A stretch of 64,000 nucleotides of DNA from Polluticoccus soli (GTDB taxonomy: Bacteria > Bacteroidota > Bacteroidia > Chitinophagales > Chitinophagaceae). The stretch lies in assembly GCF_029269745.1 (NCBI RefSeq), contig NZ_JARJHT010000001.1, positions 1,426,001 to 1,490,000 of the forward strand, in the 5' to 3' direction. Both the position numbers and the translations under genes were made by a program. Under the pieces are notes generated by a model that was not told the origin of the DNA, searched no databases, and saw only the letters and a list, made by a program, of their open reading frames with translations. Below are positions 9,401-17,852 of this stretch, piece after piece. How positions within the stretch are numbered: position 1 is the stretch's first letter; every line of letters starts with the position of its first letter.

Positions 9401-10949
9401 TTCTAATGTATTCCCCACCTTAAAGGCCCTTACTTATCTCATTAAGATAAAGGATGCCAACGGCTGTATCAAAGACAGCAATATTGCAGTGACTGAACCA
9501 CCAATCCTTAAAGCCTTTATCACGCCTCAGAACGTTTCTTGTTTTGGGTTTAATGATGGTAAGATCACAGTGAATGGTACAGGTGGTACAACACCATACT
9601 CATACGCCATGGGAGCCGGAACGTTTGGAAGCCTGAATCTTTTCCAGACCCTGCCAATAGGTACTTATTTAGTGCATGTAAAAGACGGCAAAGGTTGCAT
9701 GTTTGATACGTCTATAATACTCACACAGCCCCCTGCCATGGGCATCGCATTATCTGTCGCTGACGTTTTATGCTTTGGCGATAGCACTGGCCAGGTAACA
9801 GTGACCGGATCAGGCGGTGTCTTGCCATATGACTATCGTTGGGATTACGGTGTTTATCAAGTGAGTAACATATTGACCAAAATAAACTCAGGTCCTCACG
9901 TGATTCGCGTGCGAGATGCCAATGGATGCTTTAAGGACAGCAATATCGTGGTGAATCAACCGACGAAGCTCGAGATAACTGAGTTGACAATAGTGCACCC
10001 GACTTGCGAGGGCTTCACAGATGGCCGAATAACAATTGCAGCGGCAGGAGGCATTACACCTTATCAATATGCCGCGGGTGGCAATACGTTCACTGGAAGT
10101 GCTGCAAAAACAAATCTTGGCGCAGGAAGCCAGGTAGTTCAAGTGAAGGACAATAACGGCTGTATAAAAGACACCGTCGTGGTACTTACCGGTTATCCGG
10201 CGATCATTCTGGACGAGATCACTCCTAAAGATGTAAGTTGCTTTGGGATGCAGGATGGCACCATCGAGGTGTCAGCTCATGGAGGCGTGCAGCCTCTTGC
10301 CTATTCAATAGGCAGTATGATACCTGATGAAAAAATATTTAGGAATCTAAAACCGTCGTCTTACACTGTTACCGTAACCGATAGCAAGAATTGTACAAAA
10401 GACACGACTGTTTCTGTAGGCTCACCTGATAAAATAGTTATAGCACTGACCGCCAATAAAAACGATTGCGAAGGATTTGACGACGGTGGTGCAATCGTTT
10501 CAAAGGTTATTGGTGGTACGCTGCCTTATAACTATGCCTGGAATACCAAACCAGAACGCTTCAGTGCGGATCTGACGGGAGTAGCAAATGGCACATATCG
10601 TCTTGCGATCATTGACGCTAATGATTGTACTGATACCGCTGAGGCAACTATTCTTTATGATAATTGCTGCAAACCATTCATTCCTGATGCCTTTACACCC
10701 AATAATGACGGAAAGAATGATAAGGCACGTATTCTGTTTAAAGGCGATATGACCCTTAAGATCTTCTCTATATTCAATAGGTTTGGCGAGGTTGTATTTA
10801 CTACTGCCAACATCAACGACGGGTGGGATGGCATATACAATGGAGAACCGCAGGATATTGGCACATATAACTATTATGTTAAGGCGATATGCGGTAACGG
10901 TGGCAATAATGAGGTGGAGTATAAAGGCACAATTACCCTTATAAGGTAG
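6411..10949 (+). CDS. Large T9SS-exported adhesin-like protein with SprB repeats
   Basis: Secreted protein of 1512 residues. Order of parts: signal peptide (residues 1-22, cut near AKA/SHF); an N-terminal module of about 300 residues beginning SHFYGADLNYTHV, a form often found at the start of Chitinophagaceae gliding-type proteins; an Ig/cadherin-like stretch (roughly 300-490); 12 SprB-type repeats of about 75 residues (residues 492-1414) with conserved CFGxxDGSITITAxGG, PYxYA and HIKDxxGCxKDT; and a type B T9SS sorting domain (last ~95 residues) with FTPNNDGKNDKARI and FNRFGEVVF. SprB of Flavobacterium johnsoniae is a mobile surface adhesin in gliding, so a surface adhesion or motility role is inferred. 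No PorP/SprF gene sits next to it; the nearest is at 24546. Upstream DNA is very A+T-rich. Confidence 0.9.
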   Translation: MKRHLQSVVVLLFCLLGTSAKASHFYGADLNYTHVSGNTYTITFTVYADCNLSNPPFLSLPSATPEIEIWDGTTQINSIILAIQSPSSGTEVTPVCATQLNNTTCVSTTGTIPGVKKFVYTGTVSLGWTSTNWRFLFNGIMGSSQAGRSNTITNIQIPAMSGSLMGLEATLNNSGGPNSSPTYTTIPTPFFCINKAASYNPGTVDANNDALTYSLVPGIEVTTSSTVTYLTGYSATAPLAAATGTFNFNTTNGQLNFTPNLVQRSLVVTKVSEFRGSTLVGTSMREMTFVVLNNCNNNPPGGGISNVSGGTLVNSTTVSVCQGQGSFAFSINPTDLDGNSINVSASGIPTGASFTITNNNTIAPIGSFSWNLVGVTPGTYNFFITYTDDGCPLSSKQTQAYTINVLPQPKITFGLVSAATCTKKAKFNVTPSIAPSPWVLTVLQGTTTVHTITGITATQLDSLDPGTYTLRISSTNTCIKDTTITIAPPPVIIPSVSMVKPICFGGNDGSITITASGGLAPFQYAIGAGTFSSTNTFTGLAAGTYTLHIKDANDCLKDTTVQLLDPLAITAAVTFTSPPCNFYNSGVITVTANNGTAPYQYALNTGSFSTTNTFTGLYSGNYTLHIKDANNCLKDTIVNLPDSIAVHATAVLTHILCHGDSTGAITITANSATPPYLYKLGGGTLGTTNTFPNLWAGNHTIHIEDSNKCYLDTIITLNEPTAITSTSVVTNVSCFGLSDGSVTITAAGGTSPYNYALGAGPYGSTGVFGGLAAGSYTIHIKDANGCLKDTTITVTQPAVLAFNNIAKQEPNCFSFSDGSITITAAGGTTPYTYAIDAGLFNSSNVFSSLAAGTYVLHIKDDHGCAVDSTVTLTQPPAVQAFAQVTNSVCATLSNGKVVLSATGGVPPYQYAVGLGAYSSTPTFTGLAAGTYFFHIRDSRNCQKDTGITIIDSFVLKMTASVTNVSCFGDSTGSITVTASGGTSPYTYAKGIFGTYNSSNVFPTLKALTYLIKIKDANGCIKDSNIAVTEPPILKAFITPQNVSCFGFNDGKITVNGTGGTTPYSYAMGAGTFGSLNLFQTLPIGTYLVHVKDGKGCMFDTSIILTQPPAMGIALSVADVLCFGDSTGQVTVTGSGGVLPYDYRWDYGVYQVSNILTKINSGPHVIRVRDANGCFKDSNIVVNQPTKLEITELTIVHPTCEGFTDGRITIAAAGGITPYQYAAGGNTFTGSAAKTNLGAGSQVVQVKDNNGCIKDTVVVLTGYPAIILDEITPKDVSCFGMQDGTIEVSAHGGVQPLAYSIGSMIPDEKIFRNLKPSSYTVTVTDSKNCTKDTTVSVGSPDKIVIALTANKNDCEGFDDGGAIVSKVIGGTLPYNYAWNTKPERFSADLTGVANGTYRLAIIDANDCTDTAEATILYDNCCKPFIPDAFTPNNDGKNDKARILFKGDMTLKIFSIFNRFGEVVFTTANINDGWDGIYNGEPQDIGTYNYYVKAICGNGGNNEVEYKGTITLIR
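7884..10652 (+). repeat. 12 tandem SprB-type repeats (coding, ~228 bp each)
   Basis: Twelve successive copies encode about 75-78 residues each. Shared landmarks are CFGxSDGSITITA near the start, PYxYAxGxG in the middle and AGTYxxHIKDANGCxKDT near the end. The first and last copies are most diverged, and the DNA copies differ at many synonymous sites. Confidence 0.88.
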
Positions 10950-11024
10950 GCTGTTATATATTTACATTTTAAATTTAAAAAACTCATCATTTTAAAAAGG
11001 CAGGGCAGATTGTTGTAAAAACTT

Positions 11025-11032
11025 TATTTTTG
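11025..11032 (+). promoter_or_regulatory. -7 promoter element for DUF5606 gene
   Basis: TATTTTTG matches TAnnTTTG and ends 20 bases before the ATG at 11053. Confidence 0.5.
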
Positions 11033-11052
11033 CTCCCCTTCAAATTTCTAAA

Positions 11053-11658
11053 ATGGAATACAGAGAAATCGTTGCCGTAACAGGATTGGGTGGTCTTTTT
11101 CAACTGCTCGCGACAAAAAGTGATGGTGCTATCGTGCGTAACCTTAGCGACAAGTCAACTAAGTTTATTTCAGCTCGTTTGCACAATGTAACCCCGCTGG
11201 AAAGCATCGAGGTGTACACCACAGGTGACAACGTTCGCTTACACGAGGTGTTTAAAAAGATGCAGGACAACGAAGGCAGCATTGCTATCGTTGACGGCAA
11301 AACTGCCGATAATGCTGCTATCAAAAACTATTTCAAATCGATCTTCCCTGATTTTGATGAGGAGCGCGTGTACGTAAGCGACATGAAGAAGATGCTGAAA
11401 TGGTATGACCTGTTGAAAGGAAACGATCTGCTGAAATTTGAAGAGGTTGCTGAAGAAGCACTGGTTGAAGAAGCTATAGAAGCTCCCGCAAAAGCAAGCA
11501 AGGCAAAGGCGACTGCAGCTGCGGAAGCAACGGCTGAAGAGGGCCCGGCAGAAAAGCCTGCAAAGAAAGCGCGTGCAAAGAAAGCAGCTGAACCAGCTGA
11601 AGCTGGCGAAGAAAAGCCTGCAAAGAAAACAGCGCGTAAAAAGAAAACAGAAGAATAG
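11053..11658 (+). CDS. DUF5606 family protein with lysine/alanine-rich tail
   Basis: Cytoplasmic protein of 201 residues. Residues 1-135 match the Bacteroidota family DUF5606 as remembered: a start around EIVAVTGLGGLFQLLATKSDG, then FISARLHNVTPLESIEVYT. The function of the family is not known. From about residue 145 to the end the sequence is an Ala/Lys/Glu tail with the word EEKPAKKTARKKK and an earlier near-copy, like histone H1-type tails, so nucleic-acid contact is possible but inferred. The gene has its own -7 element and a strong terminator at 11678, so it is probably monocistronic. Confidence 0.85.
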   Translation: MEYREIVAVTGLGGLFQLLATKSDGAIVRNLSDKSTKFISARLHNVTPLESIEVYTTGDNVRLHEVFKKMQDNEGSIAIVDGKTADNAAIKNYFKSIFPDFDEERVYVSDMKKMLKWYDLLKGNDLLKFEEVAEEALVEEAIEAPAKASKAKATAAAEATAEEGPAEKPAKKARAKKAAEPAEAGEEKPAKKTARKKKTEE

Positions 11659-11677
11659 TATATATACCTATTTAAGA

Positions 11678-11710
11678 ATAGCCGGCTTATACAAGCCGGC
11701 TATTTTTTTT
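11678..11710 (+). terminator. Intrinsic terminator after DUF5606 gene
   Basis: Perfect 11-bp stem (ATAGCCGGCTT with AAGCCGGCTAT, loop ATAC) followed by a run of T. Confidence 0.9.
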
Positions 11711-11765
11711 GCGCAGGCGAAAGATCTTTCAGGCTACTTTTGCTTTAAACTCCCCAGCTACAACT

Positions 11766-13262
11766 ATGACGCGCACCTCGTTGATCATTTTTTTCAGTTT
11801 TCTCGTTCAAACCGTATTCGCACAAAGCCCCAAACGTGAGTTTAGGGCAGCATGGATTGCAACTGTATCTAATATCGACTGGCCTTCCAAGCCTGGGTTA
11901 CCGGCCAACCAACAACAACAAGAATTTATCCGGCGGCTCGACCAACTGCAGTCTGTAGGATGCAATGCGGTAATCGTGCAGGTGCGGCCGGCGGCTGATG
12001 CATTCTACGAGTCGGCTTTCGAGCCATGGAGCCGGTATCTCACTGGCAAGCAAGGGCTGCCACCTAGCCCATATTACGACCCCCTGCAGTTCATGATCAA
12101 CGAAACGCACAAGCGCAATATGGAATTTCACGCCTGGTTTAATCCTTACCGGGTGCTGACTGACAGCAAAAAGAATCCCAACCCTCCCGGCCATGTATCG
12201 CGTACGCATCCCGACTGGTTAATTTCATACGGTGGAAAGACGCAGTTTGATCCGGGTATTCCGGAAGTAAGGGAGTATGTGCTCAGCATCATCATGGATG
12301 TGGTAAAACGTTACGATATTGACGCAGTGCATCTTGACGACTATTTCTATCCCTATCGTATAGCAGGTCAGGAGTTTGGCGATGCAAAAAGTTATGCCCG
12401 CTATAAGGGCAACCTGACCAATAAAGATGACTGGCGCCGCAATAATGTAAGCATGTTTATATTGGCTCTTCACAACCAGGTTAGAGCTGTAAAACCCTAT
12501 GTGAAGATCGGCATCAGCCCATTTGGGGTTTGGCGCAATGCCAGCAAAGATCCGGAGGGGTCGCCAACTAGAGGCGGCCAAACAAACTATGACGATCTGT
12601 ATGCCGACGTATTGTTTTGGATGAAGAAAGGATGGATCGATTATTTGCTGCCGCAATTGTATTGGGAACATGGACACAGGGCCGCCGCGTTTGAAGTGTT
12701 ATTGCCTTGGTGGGAACGGCATAGCTATGGCAGGCATGTGTACTATGGTCTGGGCCTCTATCGGATGGTAGACGCAACGAGCGGCGTTTGGTCGGGTACC
12801 CGGGAATTGTTGTCTCAGATACACGACATAAGGCGCCTCGCTAACAATCCGGGATACTCTCTGTATAGTAGTTCTAATTTCGACAAAATTCGCGTTCCTA
12901 TAAAAGACAGCCTGGCGAAGTATACAGCATATCCGGCATTCCCGCCGCAAATGAAATGGTTAGATAGCATAGCGCCGCAGCCACCAGTGTTGAAGCTGGC
13001 AAAATCAAAAAGCGGTAATCTACTGGAATGGAAAGTGCCGAAAAATGACGATGCCGTTTGTTTCGCTGTATACAAGTTCATCAATAACGAACCTATCAAC
13101 CTGGAGCGTACAGACCGCATCATCAAAGTACAGTCTGCACCGGCTCTGCTGGACTTCAATATGGATGACGTGCCGACTGTAAAATATGCGGTAACTGCCT
13201 TTGATCGGTTATGGAATGAGAGCCCTCCAAGTAATGTGATAGAAATTTCACGCAAGCATTGA
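11766..13262 (+). CDS. Secreted glycosyl hydrolase-like 10 (GHL10/DUF187) family protein
   Basis: Exported protein of 498 residues. The ATG at 11766 gives a clean signal peptide (MTRTSLIIFFSFLVQTVFA, cut before QSPKREF); a longer frame from TTG 11709 would overlap the upstream terminator and was rejected. The mature start REFRAAWIATVSNIDWPS is the family signature. A TIM-barrel-like domain follows with LDDYFYPY, ISPFGVWRN and DYLLPQLYWEHG, and a fibronectin-III-like region lies at about residues 410-498. Family members (for example YngK) are putative glycosidases, probably acting on cell-wall or exopolysaccharide glycans; the substrate is unknown. It stands alone between a terminator and a lipoprotein gene. 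Confidence 0.87.
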   Translation: MTRTSLIIFFSFLVQTVFAQSPKREFRAAWIATVSNIDWPSKPGLPANQQQQEFIRRLDQLQSVGCNAVIVQVRPAADAFYESAFEPWSRYLTGKQGLPPSPYYDPLQFMINETHKRNMEFHAWFNPYRVLTDSKKNPNPPGHVSRTHPDWLISYGGKTQFDPGIPEVREYVLSIIMDVVKRYDIDAVHLDDYFYPYRIAGQEFGDAKSYARYKGNLTNKDDWRRNNVSMFILALHNQVRAVKPYVKIGISPFGVWRNASKDPEGSPTRGGQTNYDDLYADVLFWMKKGWIDYLLPQLYWEHGHRAAAFEVLLPWWERHSYGRHVYYGLGLYRMVDATSGVWSGTRELLSQIHDIRRLANNPGYSLYSSSNFDKIRVPIKDSLAKYTAYPAFPPQMKWLDSIAPQPPVLKLAKSKSGNLLEWKVPKNDDAVCFAVYKFINNEPINLERTDRIIKVQSAPALLDFNMDDVPTVKYAVTAFDRLWNESPPSNVIEISRKH

Positions 13263-13341
13263 TATTTTTGAGCTGGAAAGGCCTTGAGAATGGATTATTT
13301 ATAAACGTTTTGTATCTTCAAAGCCGCTAAATTTCTTTTTC

Positions 13342-13770
13342 ATGAAGATTACCTGGTTGTACGCCGCTGTTTTAGGCCTGTTCTCTGTTGCAATGGTTGC
13401 CTGCGATAAAGACGATGACAATGTTACCGTACCCGGCAACAATCCTGTTATTGGCGGTAAAGGCGGCCTCGCTACATTGAAGATCACAGCGATGGACGAT
13501 ACCTTGGCTATTGACAGTTGTAAAATATACATAAAGTATAACGCTATACAGATGCCAACCTCGTTTGACGACTCAGCTGTTTGCACTTTCAGTGACCAAA
13601 AACCTCCGGTTGTAACATTCCCTGGCCTGAAAAAGGGCAGCTATTATTTGTATGCAAAAGGTTGGAATATCTATGAGTCTCAGACTGTTCACGGTGGTAT
13701 CCCCTATACCATCGTTAATGACACAATGGCAACGTATACACTACAAATACCGGTTCAACCAATTAAATAA
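13342..13770 (+). CDS. Hypothetical lipoprotein
   Basis: Protein of 142 residues with an N-terminal hydrophobic segment ending in VAMVAC/DKDDD, a plausible lipobox followed by acidic residues, so it is probably a surface or periplasmic lipoprotein. The mature part looks beta-rich (ATLKITAMDDTLAIDSCKIY, then FPGLKKGSYYLYAKGW), reminiscent of small carboxypeptidase-regulatory/PEGA-like folds, but no family is recognised with certainty. A terminator follows at 13790. Function unknown. Confidence 0.75.
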   Translation: MKITWLYAAVLGLFSVAMVACDKDDDNVTVPGNNPVIGGKGGLATLKITAMDDTLAIDSCKIYIKYNAIQMPTSFDDSAVCTFSDQKPPVVTFPGLKKGSYYLYAKGWNIYESQTVHGGIPYTIVNDTMATYTLQIPVQPIK

Positions 13771-13789
13771 AAAATTTTCAATTATTTAT

Positions 13790-13825
13790 ATGCCCGCTTC
13801 TCACTGAAGTGGGCATTTTTCTTTT
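13790..13825 (+). terminator. Intrinsic terminator after lipoprotein gene
   Basis: 11-bp stem with one G-T pair (ATGCCCGCTTC with GAAGTGGGCAT, loop TCACT), then TTTTTCTTTT. Confidence 0.88.
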
Positions 13826-13893
13826 ATGTGAATTACCTGTGCATTTTTACAGTGCGTTAACATAGCCATCTTACTATTGGCATGCTAATTTGC

Positions 13894-13901
13894 TAACTTT
13901 G
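13894..13901 (+). promoter_or_regulatory. -7 promoter element for TPR protein gene
   Basis: TAACTTTG matches TAnnTTTG and ends 15 bases before the ATG at 13917. It excludes the upstream TTG at 13890 as a start. Confidence 0.55.
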
Positions 13902-13916
13902 GTTAAACGGTTGAAT

Positions 13917-15338
13917 ATGTTTGATGACGATTACCTGGACGAAGATTGGAGCTCGATGGATGATTTGCTTCGCAGGTATGAGGAGGTGAAAAATGGTGAG
14001 GCTGCTAACATACTGGACGAAGAAGAGTTTGAACGTGTGATCGAGTATTATTCCCAGAACAGCAACGAAGAGCAGGCCTTGCTCGCCTGTGATATTGCCC
14101 GCACTTATTATCCTTTTTCCGGCTCTGTATTGCTTTTAAAAGCAGAAATATTGACCCAGTCCCAGAAATACGGACAGGCTCTGAAAGCGCTGGACGAAAT
14201 GGAACAGTACGATCAGAATAATCTCGACGGCGCTCTGTTGCGATCAGATATTTTGCTCGGTCAGTTTAAGTACGATCAGGCCGCATTGTGGCTCGAGCAA
14301 AAATCAAAAGAATTTGGTGGCAAAGAGAAGATAGAGATATTGCTGGAGCTATCTGATGTATACGATGAATGTGAAGAGTTCGATGCCGTGTTTGACACGT
14401 TGAAACGTGTGATCAAGATCGACAAGCGCAACGAAGAGGCGCTTCAGAAAATATGCTTCTGGGCTGAGTTTACTGAACGGCTGGAAGAAAGCGTAACACT
14501 TCATACGCAGTTGACTGAGGAAGATCCTTACAATGCGCTGGCCTGGTTTAACCTCGGCGCTGCATACCAAGGACTGAAGTTGTATGAAAAGGCTATCGAT
14601 TCATATGAGTTCTGCGTAGCGATCGATGAGAAATTCGAGTTTGCTTACAGGAACATGGCCGATGCTTACATGCGATTGAAATGGTATGAACGCGCCATAG
14701 AAGTGTTAGAAAAACACCTGGAGATAGCCAAACCTGAAGACGTCATCTTCGAGGCTATGGGTTTTTGCTGGGAGAAGCAGAAGAACTTTCAGCGCGCAAG
14801 ATATTATTACCGCCAGGCATCGCAATTGAGTCCGCAGGACGATTCTATCTTTTTCAAGATAGGCGAAACGTACGCCCGCGAAAAACAATGGGAGAAGGCC
14901 GTTAAGTCGTATTCTGTAGCATTGCACCTGAATAAAGACAACGCATCGTACTGCATGGCTATTGGCAACTGCCTTATGGAAATGGATGTAAAAAGCGAAG
15001 CCTTGGTATGCTACCTGAACGCCGTACGCCTGAAACCCGGCAATAAGACTACCTGGGTTGCTTTGGTAAAAGGTCTTTACTTATCCGGGTACTACGACGA
15101 AGGACTTACGCAGATCGAAGTAGCTCGTGAGCATTGCGGTGATAAGCCTGACTTCAGGTATTACCAGGCGGCTTTATTGTTCGAAATGGGCAAAAGCAAG
15201 GAAGGATTGGTACAACTGGAACGCGCGCTTAAACTCGCGCCAAACAGGGTTAAGTTGTTTACTGATCTGAATCCGGAATATCTGCGGAGAAGTTCAGTAT
15301 CTGATCTAATAGCTAAGTATAAAACAAAAAAGAAGTAA
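13917..15338 (+). CDS. Tetratricopeptide (TPR) repeat protein
   Basis: Cytoplasmic protein of 473 residues, without signal peptide, starting MFDDDYLDEDW. From about residue 60 to 450 it is a run of TPR units; clear ones include ALAWFNLGAAYQGLKLYEKA, FAYRNMADAYMRLKWYERAI and DSIFFKIGETYAREKQWEKA. TPR arrays mediate protein-protein contacts; the partner is unknown. The start was chosen because the -7 element lies just upstream. The stop is only two bases from the stop of the convergent peptide-binding protein gene, with no room for a terminator between them. Confidence 0.85.
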   Translation: MFDDDYLDEDWSSMDDLLRRYEEVKNGEAANILDEEEFERVIEYYSQNSNEEQALLACDIARTYYPFSGSVLLLKAEILTQSQKYGQALKALDEMEQYDQNNLDGALLRSDILLGQFKYDQAALWLEQKSKEFGGKEKIEILLELSDVYDECEEFDAVFDTLKRVIKIDKRNEEALQKICFWAEFTERLEESVTLHTQLTEEDPYNALAWFNLGAAYQGLKLYEKAIDSYEFCVAIDEKFEFAYRNMADAYMRLKWYERAIEVLEKHLEIAKPEDVIFEAMGFCWEKQKNFQRARYYYRQASQLSPQDDSIFFKIGETYAREKQWEKAVKSYSVALHLNKDNASYCMAIGNCLMEMDVKSEALVCYLNAVRLKPGNKTTWVALVKGLYLSGYYDEGLTQIEVAREHCGDKPDFRYYQAALLFEMGKSKEGLVQLERALKLAPNRVKLFTDLNPEYLRRSSVSDLIAKYKTKKK

Positions 15339-15340
15339 CG

Positions 15341-16990
15341 CTATTGTGGCGAGATCTTCACTCGTTTCAGATCGATAAGATTCATGGGATTCGCCGTCAT
15401 TCCGCTGATCCTGTTCTGAGTGAAGTGAAGTAGCTGATCATAGTATAAAGGAACTAAGGGAGCCTGGCTAATAGCCAGGCTATCTAGTTTTTTGTACAGT
15501 TCCCATCGGGTGGTATCGGGAGTATTCATGCTTTCGTCATACAATCGATCGAAAGCAGCATTATTGAATCTTGTATAGTTTGGAGGAGCAGGCATACGGC
15601 TGTTGAATACGGTAAGATATGTTTCTGCATCGGGATAATCGGCTATCCACTGGGCCCGGAAAAACATGGCCTGTGAACGGCTCATTTCCTGTTTCAGGAT
15701 ATTGGGTTGTATCACTTCTACCTGTATCGGTATGCCTACTTCCTGTAGCTGCGTGGCAACGAAATTGATAACGTCAGACCAATTGTCGGGCGTAAGTATT
15801 TTGATCGGCGTGAGACCCTTTCCATTCGGGAATCCAGCCTTTTTTAGCAGGTCTATGGACTTTGCCGGATCGTAGGTATAGCCATAGCGGCCTGAAGTAT
15901 CATAACCCGGCATACCTGCGGGAATGAAGCCAGAAGTTGCAGGTATACCAATACCATTGCGGAAATAAGTAACGATTTTTTCTCTGTCTATAGCATAATT
16001 GATCGCCTGACGAACGAGTACGTTTTTTATCGAACTAGTTTTAATAACAGGACTGGTGCTATCGGTCAAAAAGCCGAGATATTCCGTATCGAGATAAGTG
16101 CCTTTGCGAAGCTTGAATTTCCCTTTGAATTCATTTTTTAGCTCTCCATTCTTTGAAAGGATCAAGTCTTTAAATGATCCGTCCAATCCGTTTACGAAGT
16201 CCAGCTTGCCTTGTAAGAAAAGGAAGAATTCAGTGGCTTTACTGTCCACACAGCTAATATGCACGGCGTCTATATAAGGAAGTCTCTTACCTGTGTTGTC
16301 TTTTTCCCAGTATTGGGGATTCTTATGCAGGATAATGATGTTGCCTTCGTCCCAATGCTTTAGCTGAAAAGGGCCGGTGCCACAAGGGTGTGAACGGAAA
16401 TCTTTGCCCCAGTGCTCAGCAACCTCGCGAGGAACAATGCTGCAATAAGGCATACTTAAGATAGCGGGCAGCGGCCTGAATGGGGCGATGAGTTTAATTT
16501 GTACAGTCGTATCATTTACTGCGACAAATGGTTCTTGTCCAGCTACCCGGCCATTGAATATCCAGGCTCCTGTCGATGCAACTTTAGGATCAATAAGCCT
16601 GTTGAAACTATAAACAACATCATCGGCTGTCATCTTCCTGCCCTTGCCTGACGGGAACTGCGGAGCGTTGTGAAAATAGACATCATTGCGCAAATAAAAG
16701 GTGTACACCAGCCCGCTAGGGTCTACTTCCCAGCTTTTAGCCAGTGATGGCACAAGGTGCAGGTTTGAGTCTGTTTCAACCAGCGTATTATAGAGCATGT
16801 GACTGGCCCACATCATGTACAACGCTTTAGCAAAGGCCGGGTCCATTGATTCAAGCACACCGCTTGACAAGTTCAGGTAAAAGATATTTTCCGCCTGTTG
16901 TTTTTGGGCTGACCGGCAGCTCTGGAAGGCTGAGCTTGAAATAAAGCACAGCCAAAGGAGCGCAGCAAATATTTTGACCCGGTTATACAT
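15341..16990 (-). CDS. Oligopeptide-type ABC transporter substrate-binding lipoprotein (SBP_bac_5)
   Basis: Extracytoplasmic solute-binding protein of 549 residues, family 5 (DppA/OppA-like). The ATG at 16990 gives a lipoprotein-type leader ending SAFQSC/RSAQ; the open frame runs further upstream but into the divergent pdxJ gene. Landmarks are the early GVLESMDPAFAKALY, SLAKSWEVDPSGLVYTFYLR, MTADDVVYSFNRLIDP, CGTGPFQL and near the C-terminus FRAQWIADYPDAETYL. Members bind peptides, sometimes heme or murein peptides. No permease or ATPase gene is adjacent, so the partner transporter must be elsewhere. Confidence 0.88.
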   Translation of the reverse strand: MYNRVKIFAALLWLCFISSSAFQSCRSAQKQQAENIFYLNLSSGVLESMDPAFAKALYMMWASHMLYNTLVETDSNLHLVPSLAKSWEVDPSGLVYTFYLRNDVYFHNAPQFPSGKGRKMTADDVVYSFNRLIDPKVASTGAWIFNGRVAGQEPFVAVNDTTVQIKLIAPFRPLPAILSMPYCSIVPREVAEHWGKDFRSHPCGTGPFQLKHWDEGNIIILHKNPQYWEKDNTGKRLPYIDAVHISCVDSKATEFFLFLQGKLDFVNGLDGSFKDLILSKNGELKNEFKGKFKLRKGTYLDTEYLGFLTDSTSPVIKTSSIKNVLVRQAINYAIDREKIVTYFRNGIGIPATSGFIPAGMPGYDTSGRYGYTYDPAKSIDLLKKAGFPNGKGLTPIKILTPDNWSDVINFVATQLQEVGIPIQVEVIQPNILKQEMSRSQAMFFRAQWIADYPDAETYLTVFNSRMPAPPNYTRFNNAAFDRLYDESMNTPDTTRWELYKKLDSLAISQAPLVPLYYDQLLHFTQNRISGMTANPMNLIDLKRVKISPQ

Positions 16991-17016
16991 TCCCTGCAAA
17001 TTAGCGGAATAGCCTT

Positions 17017-17024
17017 TAATTTTG
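17017..17024 (+). promoter_or_regulatory. -7 promoter element for pdxJ
   Basis: TAATTTTG matches TAnnTTTG and ends 15 bases before the pdxJ ATG, inside the short divergent gap shared with the substrate-binding lipoprotein gene. Confidence 0.55.
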
Positions 17025-17039
17025 ACGAAAACCAAACTA

Positions 17040-17774
17040 ATGCCAACAAAGCTCTCTGTCAACATCAATAAGATCGCAACATTACGCAACAGCAGAGGAG
17101 GTAATAATCCTGACGTGCTGCAAGTAGCGATAGATTGCCAGAAGTTTGGTGCCGATGGCATTACTGTTCATCCCCGTCCCGACGAGAGACATATCAGGTA
17201 TAGCGATGTACATGCTATCAAGCCGATCATCACTACTGAGTTTAACATAGAGGGCAATCCGCTGGAGGACAAGTTTGTAGACCTTGTCTTAGCTGTAAAA
17301 CCTGCCCAAGTAACCCTGGTACCCGATGATCCCGGACAATTGACATCCAATCATGGTTGGGATACGATCAATAAGCAGGATTACCTCAGAACTATCATTT
17401 CCACTTTCAAGAAAGCCGGCATCAGGGTATCGATATTTGTAGATCCGGTAGAGAATCTGGTGGCTGCGGCAGCAGATACCGGTACTGACAGAATAGAACT
17501 TTATACTGAAGCCTACGCAAAGACCTTTCATAAGAATCCCGAAGAGGCCATTGCGGATTATGTAAAAGCTGCGGTGGTGGCCCAACAGAAGAACCTCGGT
17601 TTGAACGCTGGTCACGATCTTGATTTAAAAAACTTAGCATACTTTGCAAAGAATATTCCCGGATTGTTAGAGGTTTCTATCGGTCATGCCTTGATCTCTG
17701 ACGCCTTGTATTATGGCTTGGAGAACACAATACAGCTATACAAGCGACAGTTACATATATCATCTAACAAATAA
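17040..17774 (+). CDS. pdxJ: Pyridoxine 5'-phosphate synthase
   Basis: Cytoplasmic TIM-barrel enzyme of 244 residues that condenses 1-deoxyxylulose 5-phosphate with 3-amino-2-oxopropyl phosphate to form pyridoxine 5'-phosphate in the DXP-dependent vitamin B6 pathway. The family start is [18 protein letters not shown], followed by [14 protein letters not shown] with the catalytic His region, [18 protein letters not shown] and the C-terminal phosphate site GLNAGHDL and [13 protein letters not shown]. An earlier TTG at 17022 falls in the -7 element. No other pdx gene is in the window. Confidence 0.96.
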   Translation: MPTKLSVNINKIATLRNSRGGNNPDVLQVAIDCQKFGADGITVHPRPDERHIRYSDVHAIKPIITTEFNIEGNPLEDKFVDLVLAVKPAQVTLVPDDPGQLTSNHGWDTINKQDYLRTIISTFKKAGIRVSIFVDPVENLVAAAADTGTDRIELYTEAYAKTFHKNPEEAIADYVKAAVVAQQKNLGLNAGHDLDLKNLAYFAKNIPGLLEVSIGHALISDALYYGLENTIQLYKRQLHISSNK

Positions 17775-17833
17775 TTAACAGGAAAATCATATCTTCGGTT
17801 AACGAGCACTTAACAATGTGTTTAAAGTTGTTA

Positions 17834-17841
17834 TAACTTTG
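17834..17841 (+). promoter_or_regulatory. -7 promoter element for the giant PKD protein operon
   Basis: TAACTTTG matches TAnnTTTG and lies 82 bases before the ATG, giving a leader of roughly 75 bases that contains an inverted repeat. Confidence 0.5.
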
Positions 17842-17852
17842 CTGCCGCAATG

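Noticed and set aside
11709-11765. TTG start 57 bases earlier for the GHL10 protein
   Set aside because: It overlaps the T run of the preceding terminator and would bury the signal peptide.
16991-17161. Longer N-terminus for the peptide-binding lipoprotein
   Set aside because: It would overlap the conserved start of divergent pdxJ and place the signal peptide internally.
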